A stretch of DNA of 64,000 nt. Source: Thalassia testudinum (Eukaryota; Streptophyta; Magnoliopsida; Alismatales; Hydrocharitaceae). The stretch spans positions 67,706,501 to 67,770,500 of the forward strand of contig JAZHRO010000003.1 in the NCBI GenBank assembly GCA_037157565.1, in the 5' to 3' direction. The position numbers and the translations under genes are program-made. Below the pieces are notes generated by a model, which was not told where the DNA came from, did no database searches, and saw nothing but the letters and a program-made list of their open reading frames with translations. Each line of letters opens with the position of its first letter. Within the stretch, counting starts at the first letter, position 1. Shown here piece after piece: positions 44,337-55,814 of this stretch.

Positions 44337-44939
44337 TCAACAGGGGATAAAAGAAGGATTTAGAAGGCTTAATCAGAGCCATTGATCTTCTAATAATGGA
44401 TCCGATTAATCTGAAGCATTTGCATGGATTTAAGGGCCCAAATACCCTAAATTCCTTTCACTAAAGCTATAACAAGAGGCCTAAGGGCCCCCTTTGGAAG
44501 GCAATTCTCATTTCTTCTTCTTCCTCCTTCAACCTCTCTCTCTTTTTTTCCCATCTTCTCTGTATTTGTCTCTACACCTCCATCTAAGGCATCAGTTGGG
44601 CCACCCCGATGGATTGTTGCTACTTTTCCCAACCTCTCCAAAAGGCCACCACAAACCACCCATGGTGCTGTTATTCTATTACAGTGGTAGTTGTTTACAT
44701 TCATGTTTTTAAGACTATTGCATGTATGTCAAATTCAATCTCTTTGTAATGTGAATATTGTGATTGATTGTTTCTATTAATTAGTAATCATATTGAGAAC
44801 AAACGTATGAAATAAAAAGTGCTTTCTACTTCCCTGTGATCAACCGGGACTCACCAAGTTCCATTAATTTATTTGCTGGAGACGTATTTCGCACTATACT
44901 ACAACATGCTAATTCTCTACGTAATCTACGCCGTGACCA
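44337..44939 (+). repeat. Element D LTR, right fragment
   Basis: Continues the D LTR after the solo LTR and ends ...CCGTGACCA at 44939 next to the PBS. It carries the CCCTGTGATCAACCGGGACTC box near 44830 typical of LTR 3' ends. No gene is seen. Confidence 0.7.
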
Positions 44940-44964
44940 AAAATGCACCATTGCCGAGGAGGCA
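44940..44964 (+). other. Primer-binding site of element D
   Basis: AAAATGCACCATTGCCGAGG then AGGCA, a diverged version of the Athila/Tat primer site, immediately after the LTR end. Confidence 0.7.
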
Positions 44965-46221
44965 AGGTGCCTTTTGGTTTTATCTTTAATACAATATTTT
45001 TATGTGTAGGAACAGTGACACGAAGCGGTGAACGAGGAAAAGCGGGCGCTGTGAAAATCAGGTGCACACATTCTTATTCAAAATTCGGCCAGAAAGTGAG
45101 TGTCAATTTGTCAATTCAATATCTGTGTTTTTGATGCTCTAAAAATCCTGAAATTTGGACTGAAACTAGTTCTTCAAATTATCTTTCCAACACCACATTT
45201 CTCAAAAAGAAAATCCTTCTATGAAATTTTTAAAAATTTGTGGAGTACATACTGGTCAGATTGCTTGAAAATAGAACCTTTAAGAAAATTAAAAATCAAT
45301 TCTGACTAACATAAAAATCAGATTTATTCAAAATTTGTAAGGTGTGACAGATAATCAAATTATCTTTCAATATCATATTTTTACAAAATCGTGGAGCATA
45401 TTTGAAATAGTTTCAACAAAATAACCAACACGGGTTCAAAATCCCAGATTTCACCCTTGGTTAGTTAAAAATTCATAACTAATTGTTGGGAATAGTAAAA
45501 ATTTTGGAAAAGTACTCTATGAAAAGCTTATTGAAAAAGGAATCTTCTTACCTAGTTTCAAATCATTTGGATTCCGTCTTGCCTTAGAGTATATATTTGA
45601 ATTGTGGTCATCAATTTGAAAAGAACTTAGAAGTGCATGAGCTAATAGGACCACATAGACTAACTTGGACTCTAATGAGCCCAAAAGTTAGTCGGTGAAG
45701 TGAGTCACCTTGTGGATTGCCCACCATTTACTACTTTGAAGAAACAGGCTAAGAATTCATGAAAAGAATCAGATAACCAGCATTTGGCTTGAAACTATTG
45801 GGTAGTTCCAACCTCTCTTGCAAAACTTGGTGAGTGAGCCTACGGGGTAGCGTCAAACGACTGCGGCTATGGGGTAATGGAAGCAGAGGCAAAAGCCAAA
45901 GGAAGAACCTTCCATGTAGTCCCCTCGTAACCAGACTGGTCGGGTTAGCCTGAGTGGCGGGAATTCCTTACACTCGATTTCTCGCTGAATTTTTAAAAGC
46001 ATAAACTTAAACAAAAAATCAGGTCATCTGTTCTAAAGGACCACTCTGATTAACAAGGCCTTACCCTTGTTCTGCTTTACTACACCAACTCTTTGAGTTG
46101 GTGTATGCAAGGAAGGTCATTAAGACCTAAACTTGTAGGACCTTGGGAGCAAAACCCAAGGTGGCAAAGGTGATTTTCACCTGACCTCTCTTCTCAACCT
46201 TCTTCCATTTGATTAGCTGAG
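44965..46221 (+). other. Element D leader
   Basis: No gene is seen. AT-rich untranslated leader between PBS and gag. Confidence 0.65.
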
Positions 46222-47990
46222 ATGGCTAATCCTGGTCCTTGAGTTCATTAGGACATTGAGAATCAAGTCCGAATGGCTCGTCTGGAAGCCAGGGTCAAGG
46301 AAACGGAACAAAAATATCAGTAGAGCATCGATCGGATTCTCACAACACTCGACAGGATGCAGCATCCACCACATGGAGAACAACTACAAGACTTCAACGA
46401 TCTGGCAGCAATAATCATAGCACCTCAGGTCCAGATTCTCACAGGCAGAGACGTATTCATGTTAAAGTCGAATATCATAAGTCTGATTTAGACTCATTTC
46501 CATGGAAACTCGAATGAGGATCCCTTCCAGCACGTCGAAGACCTGAGTCAAATTGCAGAGTTAGTTCGACCCAGGAATATAGATATTGGAATTGTTCTTA
46601 TGAAGCCTTTTCCTTTTCCTCTCAAGGATAAAACTGCTTATTGGTTTGAGACCATCGCGAGGCCAATTGGAACCTGGGAGGAATTACATCGCGAATTCCT
46701 CCAAAAGTTCTTCCCAATCGATCAAGCAAATTCCATGAGGCACGCAATCACAACCTTCACCCAAGGCGCTGGAGAGAAGCTACATGACTCCTGGGACAGA
46801 TTCCATGATCTTCTCTGGAAGTGCCCACACCATGGTGTACCGAAATGGCACCTCGCTCAAGTATTTTACCATGGGTTGGATGACACACATCGGTACCTGG
46901 CCAATGCATCTAGCAGTAGGAATTTCCTCATAAGGATGAGAACAACGCATTTGAACTGTTCGAGTCCTTACCAGAAAACTCGATGAATGCTACCTCAATG
47001 AACTAGTTTCAGCGACTTGGACAGCAATGAGTTAATGTCCATGAAGCTCAAGCTGAGTTTGCCCTAGCTGACATGGACATTATCACCAATTGGATAAGGT
47101 GGACCTGCTTGATAAGAAGCTCGATGAATTAATGGGAGCGAGATCCAGATCTTCTAGCAGCATAGCTCCATCTTACTCCTCTCAAGCATCCTGAGCCCCA
47201 TCTACTCATACATATCCATTTTCTCGAGTCGTTTTCTCTCCATCTTCATAGCATCATGCATACCAGGAACCCGTGAACAATATGGATCTGGCACCGTACA
47301 ATAAGGGTTAAGCACCACATGGCGACACAATCGCATATTCTTTTGATGAATTCACATCTAAGACGTCTTCGGCTTACGAAGATGTCAATGCCATTCACGG
47401 ATATGGGCGTAACAACCCGTATTCTGAAACATATAACCCTGGTTGGCACCAGCACTTGGTCTGGTAACCGATAGAGACCGAGTCAAGCTTCACACAACTA
47501 AATCTGACAATACGGGAATGCACAAAACACGTAACCTAGGCAGTAGCCATTCCCGTCTCAGCAGCAACAGACATGCTCTATCTATCAGCCGCTGCACCAA
47601 GCTACCAACTACCCTTCAAAGCGGGACAACCCTTTGGAGTCGTTGAAGGAGGAATTGCGGGCATCAATTTGGAAATCTACTCATGACAACCAACAAATAA
47701 TGAAGGCAATGGCTGACCAAATACAGAGCATACCGAACATGCAAAGCCAGATGATGCAGGTGCATATATTACAGGGAGCTTTTCCACCCAACCTGTCCCA
47801 AACCCGAGATTTGTGCAGAATTAGGGCACCACGCCTAGATTCCAAGCACCACAGGGGCAAGCACATGCTGTTATGATAGCACCTCCTGCACCTCCTGCTT
47901 ATGGGCTCAATCAGCCACCTCTGTTGCCAAACCCTATGTATACAAACCAACCCACTCCTTTGCCCCTGCAAGGAAAGCACGCCAATGCAA
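46222..47990 (+). pseudogene. Element D gag, broken
   Basis: Begins at ATG 46222 ('MANPGP') with early stops. The capsid block is open at 46600-46986: 'FPFPLKDKTAYWFETIAR', 'FLQKFFPIDQANSMRHAI', 'GAGEKLHDSWDRFHDLLWK' and 'CPHHGVPKWHLAQVFYHGL'. The linker continues through 47443-47876 (Gln/Met-rich 'MKAMADQIQSIPNMQSQMM') and ends at 'KAVTLRSGKTTHDP' near 48000. Several stops and frameshifts. Confidence 0.85.
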
Positions 47991-49400
47991 AAGCTGTCAC
48001 CTTAAGGAGCGGAAAGACTACACATGACCCACTACCTAGGAAAGCGGGTAATGATTTTTCCTGCGTGCTACCACAAGATGGCTCACAACCCTCTTCCTCT
48101 CACAAGCCATTTTCATTAGATAAAGGCAAGAAGCTCCTAGACCCTGAAATTCCCATCCCTTTTCCCACAGCCCTAATGCGAAATTTAGCACGGAAAAAGG
48201 ACACCCAGAATTTCGAGGACCTAATATTTATGTTCAAAGGAGTTCACATTCAGGTCCCTCTCCTCGAAGCAATGGATCACATCCTTGCTGTTGCTTGGTT
48301 CTTTAAGGACTACTGTACTCCGAAGCGACAACAGAGGATAGGATGACAAGCGGTATTATCTGAGGAAGCCAGCAAGGTTATTTTAGCTGACTTACTGCCC
48401 AAAAAGGACCCAGGCACACCACTGATTTCCTGCTTTTTGCAGGATTCCCCTTTTGATAGGACCCTTCTTGATTTGGGGTCGTCCATCAACCAAACTCCCA
48501 CCATAGTATTTAATCAACTTTGATTTGGGGAATTAAAGCCCACCTCGGTTACCAAATAGTTGGTTGACCGATTAGTAAAAACACCTAGGGGGGTCGTTGA
48601 AAATGTTATCATAAAAGTCCAAGGATTCTGCTTTCCAGCGGACTTTTTTGTTCTTGATATGGAAGTTCCTCCTAATCTCCGTGATGCACCGATTATTCTA
48701 GGTCACCCATTTTTGGCAACCACCCACACAAACATCAACTGTGCATCAGGGTGCATGGAGATTGCCCTATTGAATGAAAAGCTTAGACTAGACATTTTCA
48801 GGGCATGAAAGAACTTTGATTGAGATTTTATCGAGGAGGATAATGAAGACGAAGATTCAACTTTCTGTGGGAACATTAGGCTCCTCTAAAGTGACCCAAT
48901 GGCACATTCATCTTCACTATCAAGGGTCTTAGGTCGCAATCCACACGGGACTGAGACTAATGACATACACATTTTGTCCCATGGATCTGGTTGTTGTGGG
49001 TGTTCATCTACTCCTAACACCCCTGATCTTGATTATCCTATCCTATCCAGCACTGATATCTTAAGGTAGGACTACATGACCACTGCAGGGGGATTCTCCA
49101 GTGGTCAGGATTAGCATATTTCCGCTGTTGCTTCCTCTCCTCCCCTGCATAAACCCCCTCCCCACCCTTTGCTACTAGAGTTACAGCCCTTACTTGATTC
49201 GCTTAAGTACGTGTTTCTGGGAGAAAGTGAGACAAATCCTGTGATTATCAATGCTCACTTGACTCTGGATTAGGAACACCAATTGATCTCCATTCTGCAA
49301 GCACATAGGGTTGCTATCGGGTGGGGCATTGCAGATCTCCACGGGATTTGCCCCTCATATTGCACTCACCATACCTACAATGATGAAGGGGTAAGACCAT
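47991..49400 (+). pseudogene. Element D protease and protease-RT linker, broken
   Basis: Pre-protease segment 47873-48346 ('ARKKDTQNFEDLIFMFKG', 'QVPLLEAMDHILAV', 'FFKDYCTPKRQQ'), then the protease with an intact catalytic D-L-G ('FDRTLLDLGSSINQTP', near 48470). 'IIKVQGFCFPADFFVLDM' and 'APIILGHPFLATTHTNIN' follow at 48560-48808. The acidic and Pro/Ser linker follows with stops. Confidence 0.82.
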
Positions 49401-50352
49401 CAAGACAACCTCAGAGACTCCTAAATCCAAATATGTTGGAGGTTGTCAAGAAGGAGAATTTTAAATGGCTGGATGCGGATATTATCTATCTAATTTGCAA
49501 CAGCTAGTGGGTGAGTCCAATTCAGATAGTTCCAAAAAAGGCAAGGCTCACCGTAATAAAAAAATGAATTGGGTGAATCCATCTCGATCCGCACCACGAC
49601 TTCTTGGCAAGTCTGCATTGACTACAGGAAGCTAAACTCAGCTACCAAAAAGGATCATTTTCCTTTACCCTTTATTGATCAGATGATAGAATGGCTAGCC
49701 GGGCGTAGTTCTTTTGCTTTCTGGATGGATACTCCAGGTACAACCAAGTTGCAATCAACCTTGAAGATCAAGACAAGAGGACTTTTACGTGTCCCTTTAG
49801 AACCTTTGATTTTAAGCGGATGCCTTTTGGCCTCTGCAACGCACCAACTACCTTTCAACGATGCATGATGGCCATCCTTTCAGACAAGATCGGGGACTGC
49901 ATAGAAGTGTTCATGGACAACTTCTCCCTGTTAGGAGATGATTTCTCGTCTTGTCTTGATAACCTCACAAAGAATCTGAGGAGATGTATAGAGGTTAGCC
50001 TAGTACTTTCATAGGAAAAAAGACATTTTATGGTGAGGGATGGCATTGTACTAGGACACAAGATCTCTTCAGATGGACTCTAGGTCAACCGAGCTAAGTC
50101 TAAAATCATTTCGTGATTACCTTCGCCTATCTCGATTAGGCAAATTAGATCATTCTTAGTGCATGTCCGATTTTATCGAAGATTCATTCAAGATTTCTTG
50201 AAAATTGCTCATCCATTAATGAATCTTCTGGTAACAGACACTCCCTTTAATTTCAGCTCCTTGAGTCTCACCACTTTCGAGACCTTGTGAAGCACTGTAT
50301 TTAGTGCACCTATTCTCCAACCCCCGGATTGGTCGCTCGATTTTGCGATGAT
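49401..50352 (+). pseudogene. Element D reverse transcriptase, broken, with altered catalytic motif
   Basis: RVT_1 in pieces: 'NPNMLEVVKKENFKWLDAD' (49425-49507), 'WQVCIDYRKLNSATKKDHF' (49569-), 'MPFGLCNAPTTFQRCMMAIL' (49820-) and the thumb to about 50260. The catalytic box reads F-M-D-N at 49910-49921 instead of F-M-D-D, a change of the second metal-binding Asp. The frame stops in the first part of RNase H ('ILQPPDWSLDFAM') where element E begins. Confidence 0.85.
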
Positions 50353-52642
50353 TGATAAATGCCAGTTTGCCATCATTCTTGTGCATTAAAATAAACTTAG
50401 CTCTTAGGATTTTGCTCTGCAAATGGATTTTTTGGTTGCATTTAGGCATTAATTAGGTTAGGCAAGCATTGCACTTTTTGTTGTCTTTTTAATGTGTTTT
50501 TGTGAGTGTTAGGGATATACAGATTGCCAGATCCCTAGAACCCTAGCACTTAGGAAGGCAACTGGTGAAGGACAAGCTCTCACCAGTTGGAACTCAACTT
50601 GATCCATCTCAGCATAGCTGGAATTCAGCTCACCTGAACTAGGGTTAGCTCATCCTAGCTCCATTCAGCTCATCTCAGCTGAGTGGCAGCTCAAGAGAGC
50701 TCATCTTAGCTTACCCTAACTCAGGCCAGCTCAGATCCAGCTTAACTTAGCTGAGTCTAGCTCAACTCAGCTCCCATTAGTACACATGGAGCTCTAGCTA
50801 GTTCAGCTGAGTTGACTGGAGTTCACCCCACCTCAGGTCCAACTACATCCAACTCAACCCAACTCCAACCAGCTGAAAATGACTTCATTTTAGCTCAAGA
50901 AGCTCAAGTCCAGCTCATGGGGATTTAGCTTAGCTCAGCTCAATTAAGCTAAGCTACCTTAGCTACCCCAACTAGCTTGATCCTACCCGGGAGAACCAAA
51001 CCTAGCTCACCTCAGCTCATTATGGTAGAAGCCAACTCACTTTAGCTTAGCTTAGTAGCTAGCAAAGAATTAGCAAGCTAAGCCAGCTAGAGTAGCTCCA
51101 TGCCACCCTCTTCAATAGCTGCCAGCTCCAGCTCAAGCTCCAGACTTCTCCTCCTTAGCTCCTATCTTCAAACCCTAGCTCCAATACCTCCTCCTCTACT
51201 CCACTACTAGCTAAGCTAGCTTAGCTTAGCTAGCCTCTGGCTCCCTTGGCAATCTACCACCTAAAAACCCTTCCTACATAGCTCCACCAACTCAACCCTA
51301 CCTAAGCTTACCTAAGCTAGCTCCACCATAATTCAAGTTGGCACCGCCACCATCACCACCTTTCATCCCACCACCTCCAAAAGCCACATTCATGGTGGTG
51401 CCAACTTTCCATCCAAAATGACCACAAATCCCCAACATTCATCTCCTTTTGATCCCATGTCCATCAACCACCTCAACACCTTCTAGAAGACCCAGAATTG
51501 GTGCCAACTTTAGCTGCGTTTCGGCCACCATAACTGCCCCTCTTAGCACTCCTTATGTGGCGCCAATTAACCCTAGCCTTAGGATTAACCAACTACCCAT
51601 AACCACCACTTAAACACATCCTAGCCATCTCCTAACCCACGCCTACTCCCCCCCTCTCCACCCTTATGAATACCCATCGTATTCAACCAAATAAAATCCA
51701 CCCTTGGTTACAATTTTCTACCTGTATTTCCACCTACATAGAATGTAAAGAGAAGAAGAAGATGAAGAAGATTAAGGGGATACTCTATTCCCTTGGTGCC
51801 TTCCCCTCTTCTCTTCTCTCTTGTGCCCATGCTAGCCAAGGAAGGAAGCTAGGCATTGGAGGACAACCTAGGGTATATGCCTACCCTAGGAAGTGGATGA
51901 TTTGAGGGAGGTACACTACCACCGTTGGAGGAGGAATCAAAGGTGCTCCACGCCACCTTAGAGGAAGCCTTTGAAGGTGGAATTCCATCCACCTTGGAGG
52001 AGTTAAGCACGCCCCCCTTGGTCTTGCCAGGAGGAGTTCATTAACTTGGAGAAGCCTTGCCAGAAGAAGGAGCTCTTTTTGACTGTGGGAGTCGCCACAA
52101 TTGGATCAAGAGCCTTGCCATCTTCACCATCATTTTAAAGATAACTATTTTTATGTTATTTTTGCACTTTGAATTCTAGTAGTTGAAGAATTCCTCTACT
52201 AGGTTTTTGTGTAAAACAATTCCTCATTTTTATTTAAGTTGCCTTCTTTGCAATTTTGTCGCATTTGATTGCTTTTGTTCTAGCACTTTTCACTCCCTCT
52301 CCCTAATTACTCTAGGCCTCCACGTGCCTATAATGAGCTTAGGGAGAGGCTCTACTTGTCACCTTAGTAGTAGTATAGTGGATTAGGTGTTAGTTGTTTC
52401 CCAATCTCTTCAAAATTCATATTACCGTTATTTCAAAAGTCCATAAAAGTTATATATCTACGAAGAACAAAAAGATAGTTGAGTTTCATTCCTGAGCAAG
52501 AGACTTGAATTTTGCAAAATATTACCTCCTTGGATGATCCTAGATACTCCCCTATCTAGGTTACAAATTTTAAGAGCTAACGGATTTACGTGTTGTAGTA
52601 ACTTAAAGCCCTAATGTTAAAAACCACATAATTTTTCATATC
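50353..52642 (+). repeat. Element E, 5' LTR
   Basis: Starts TGATAAATGCCAGTTTGCC and ends TTTTTCATATCA before the PBS, 2.29 kb. It holds an AGCT-rich repeat block (50560-51260) and the usual box near its end (CTTGGATGATCCTAGATACT, about 52530). No gene is seen; open frames inside are short. Confidence 0.8.
50560..51260. repeat. AGCTCA/AGCTTAGCT degenerate repeat block
   Basis: About 700 bp in which AGCT recurs every 10-20 bases, mostly as CAGCTCA, TTAGCTCA, TAGCTTAGC and CAGCTGA. Spacing is irregular, so it is not a simple tandem satellite. It lies in the first half of the E LTR, the expected U3. Confidence 0.85.
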
Positions 52643-52667
52643 ACTTTTTGTTGCCATTGCCGGGGAG
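52643..52667 (+). other. Primer-binding site of element E
   Basis: CTTTTTGTTGCCATTGCCGG then GGAGG follows the LTR end; matches the Athila/Tat primer-site pattern. Confidence 0.8.
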
Positions 52668-54336
52668 GCACGACTTTGCATTTGTCACTTTTCTCTTCCT
52701 TGAAGTGGATCTCATCCCCTTCTATCTTTTTCTTTCATGTGTGTAGGCATTGAGGGAAGAAAGAGGGATTCTGAGAAGATTTCAATATCATGTCTTCCTG
52801 CAAATTTTCACATTAGTTCCCTTTTCTCATCATATAATTCACTAAAAACTACCAACACACTAAACTTGGCTTTCACGACCTTAAACAACTTAATTAAGTG
52901 GAGTGGTGAAATTTAAAATCCATTGTTTGCTTGTATGCTTATTAAACACCACTATAATTCAAGTGTTGGCGTTCAATTTTTTGGGTACACATTTCAATCC
53001 AGACTTGAGAACTCAATTCTGAACACCACAAGCATTCTAAAATCTTGAAATTTTATCGAGAACTTTTAAATTAAGTTGGGAACATCTGTTCCATATTTCA
53101 TACTAATTGGGTTTGTATTTAAGTTTTAAAAATTCATGGACTACAGAGGGGTCACACCCTCTAATCTTCCTATTGTACTACAATTCGTGAATTTTTAGAA
53201 TTTTTGTGCTCATCTAATTTTTTTGAAATTTAGCTTTTTCGAATCCTTGTGAAATTATACGCATCATATAAAATCACCAAAATTTTTGAAGCATGCGATG
53301 GTACAAAAAGTCCAAAATACCCATAGGTATCATTTTAGAACTTTGACACTAGTACAAATAAAAATTCAAAACAAATACAAACAAATTCCTAAAATCTTTA
53401 AAAAATCTTTTCTCGAATGCTTATTTGATTTTCTTTAAAGTAGTGGTTTTTTTGACTTGTTTGCACCACTACTTAATACAGAAACTATAAAAATAATTCA
53501 CTGGTAGTAATTTTCTGTCTTAGGGACAATTGACTTAAGGTTTCTTTCTTTCCTTTTAGAGACTCACATTAAAGGAAATTAATCATCACCAATACAACTT
53601 GTTTTTCTTTTGATTGTGGAGTTTCAAACTTATTTGAAAATTTAAAAAGAGAAACCCTAAAACACAATGAATTAAATCAAATCCTTAAAGACAAGAAAAC
53701 AAGAAATTGTGTGACAACTTACTTTTTAATTGGAACCACTTTCCAATTCCTAAACACACATAGAGAAAATTTGAAATAACAGGGCAATAACCCAATTAAC
53801 ACCCTCCACATTCCTGTGCACTTTAGTATCCTAGACCTAATTAAAATTTATGGCAACTTGACCCCTAAGGTTTCATCAACTTAGGCTTGCTACCTAGGTC
53901 TTAAGTTCTCTTTAGTTGATATCAATTCTATCATCTATATCTGGTGTTCAAGTTGAGGGTCTGTGTCAAACGACCAAGCGCGGGTTTGTACAAGTACCTG
54001 GGATTTTCCTGAGAAATGCTTGGGCTTAAACCTCCCCGTAAAAAAATTTTCTACATTTGTTGACAGAACGGGTATTTACTAGTGATTATTTATTTCTTAG
54101 GTAGACAATGTCTTAGGTTAATTTTTTATGGAGTCACAGTTAAGTTAGGTCTAGAATTTGTTGTTGGAATTGCACACTTTCTCCCATCTCCATCTCTTCT
54201 CCTCCCCTCCAATTCTTCCAAAAAAAAAAAGTGCATGCACGGGTGAAGGTCACAAAAACCACATCTTAAGGGACCATCTGATTTTGCCCTTCGCACCAGA
54301 AAATCTTTGTTTTCTTCTCCTTCCTCTTCTAAAAAT
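52668..54336 (+). other. Element E leader
   Basis: No gene is seen. AT-rich leader between PBS and gag, with only short chance open frames. Confidence 0.65.
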
Positions 54337-55814
54337 ATGGAAAACCTAGGAAATCGACAAAAAAATTCTTCTTTCACTTCTAACCTGTCAACCGACCCAC
54401 AAGCTGACTTCTCCATCCCTAACCTCCCTCATCTAGAGCAACCAGAAACTCCTGCAGGGCCAGGTGGCCCTCAAATCCAAACTCAAAATACAAACCCCTT
54501 TGCTTTTATGGTTGACCATTTGGTTCAGCTACAACAAAATCAAGAGAATTTGGCTACGACTGTGACGAACCTAGCCAACCAAGGGCAAAACCCACCACCC
54601 CGCCAGTAGCCTGTCATTCCTCTTATGGATTTCTATGATCCTTCAAACTATGAGGAATGACCCGGGGTGGTCAAACCACAAGGGGATTTTGAGATCAAAC
54701 TAGCCATTCTGAACCTAACCAAGCATTTTCATGGTCTTCCAAGAGAGGATCCTTTTTGCCATCTCGAGGAATTAACTGTACTCGCTCAAACCACTCGTTC
54801 CTACAATGTGCAGGAAGACGTGTGGTTGATGAGACTTTTCCTCTCTCTCTAAAAGATAAAGCTTCAAATTGGTTTAGAACGGTTGGGAACCCGATCACCA
54901 CTTGTCCCCAATTAAAGAGTGCTTTTCTAAAGAAATTTTTTTTTATCGGTCGAACTAATGCTTTAAGAAGATCCATAATGACCTTTCAACAAAAAATTGG
55001 TGAACCCCTCCAAGAATCCTGGGAAAGATTCCAAGAACTCTTAAGAAGTTTTCCCCACTATGAAATTCCGCAAAGGTAGTTAATGCAGATCTTCTATCAT
55101 GGATTACATGATCAATTGAAGTGATTTGTGGATGCTTCATGTAGGGGCAATTTCCTTAATAAAGATGCCAAAAGTGCCTATCTCCTCTTTGAAGAAATGA
55201 GTGAAAACTCATTTAATATGACTTCAATGGACACTTTTGGTAGAACACAAAACCCCAGACACAGAGTCAGTGAAATTGACTCCAAATCCACCACTGTTCC
55301 AGTCACTCAGGATGATCTATATATGTTAGCTCAATGACTAGACCAGATGCAAATTCACTAGAAGGAACTGGAAGAAAAGCACACAAACAAACAAGCTCCA
55401 CACCTTAGTGCTCCACACTTTAACTCTCCACACACTAACACTCCACAACTTCTCCAAAGAGAAAGTTTGCACAATATTGATGCTACCTACTGGTCAGTAA
55501 TTTCCAACTGATTTTTGACAAGATTTAACTGGGAATTTTTATTATTTGAATCAAAATATTCTTGACCCCACCACAGAAAATATTTATGCTCTCTAGGAGC
55601 AATTTAGAAACCCCTCCAATACTTACAATCAGAACTGGTGGACCAACCTGAATCACTCCTAGAAAAACCCAAACATGATTCCTTTTCCCAAACAAAATCA
55701 TTTTGGGAATTATGGGCAACTTGCATATCAAGTTGGACCATCCCAGGAAGATATTAATCTTAGGTCAAGAAAACTCTGCAAGGTATGCAGAATCAAATGA
55801 TAGAAGTAACTCGC
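54337..55814 (+). pseudogene. Element E gag, broken and cut by H
   Basis: Starts at ATG 54337 ('MENLGNRQKN'). The N-terminal region is rich in Gln/Asn/Pro to 54609, then 'PLMDFYDPSNYEE', 'LTKHFHGLPREDPFCHLEEL', a frame change near 54800, 'KDKASNWFRTVGNP', 'KKFFFIGRTNALRRSIMTF', 'GEPLQESWERFQELLRSFP', and after a stop 'CRGNFLNKDAKSAYLLFEE'. The linker fades into 'QNQMIEVTRM' where H begins. At least five stops or frame changes. Confidence 0.82.

Larger units (their letters stand above)
41901..50352 (+). mobile_element. Ty3/gypsy element D, + strand, truncated
   Basis: Partial 5' LTR (41901-42661 and 44337-44939, split by a solo LTR), PBS at 44940, leader, gag, protease, linker and RT in order on the + strand, then cut in RNase H at 50353 by element E. 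The LTR lacks its first part. The pol sequence is closest to element H in this window ('NLRDAPIILGHPFLATTH'), while its LTR resembles the C family. All coding parts carry stops. Confidence 0.85.
50353..55814 (+). mobile_element. Ty3/gypsy element E, + strand, truncated by H
   Basis: LTR 50353-52642, PBS, leader and gag in order on the + strand, inserted in the RNase H of D. ATGAT precedes it (50348-50352) as a possible target duplication, but the right end is beyond the window because element H interrupts its gag. Family: Athila/Tat by gag and PBS. Confidence 0.82.

Noticed and set aside
51666..51905. + strand open frame of 79 codons ending before the LTR end of E
   Set aside because: Short, inside an LTR, no recognisable domain.
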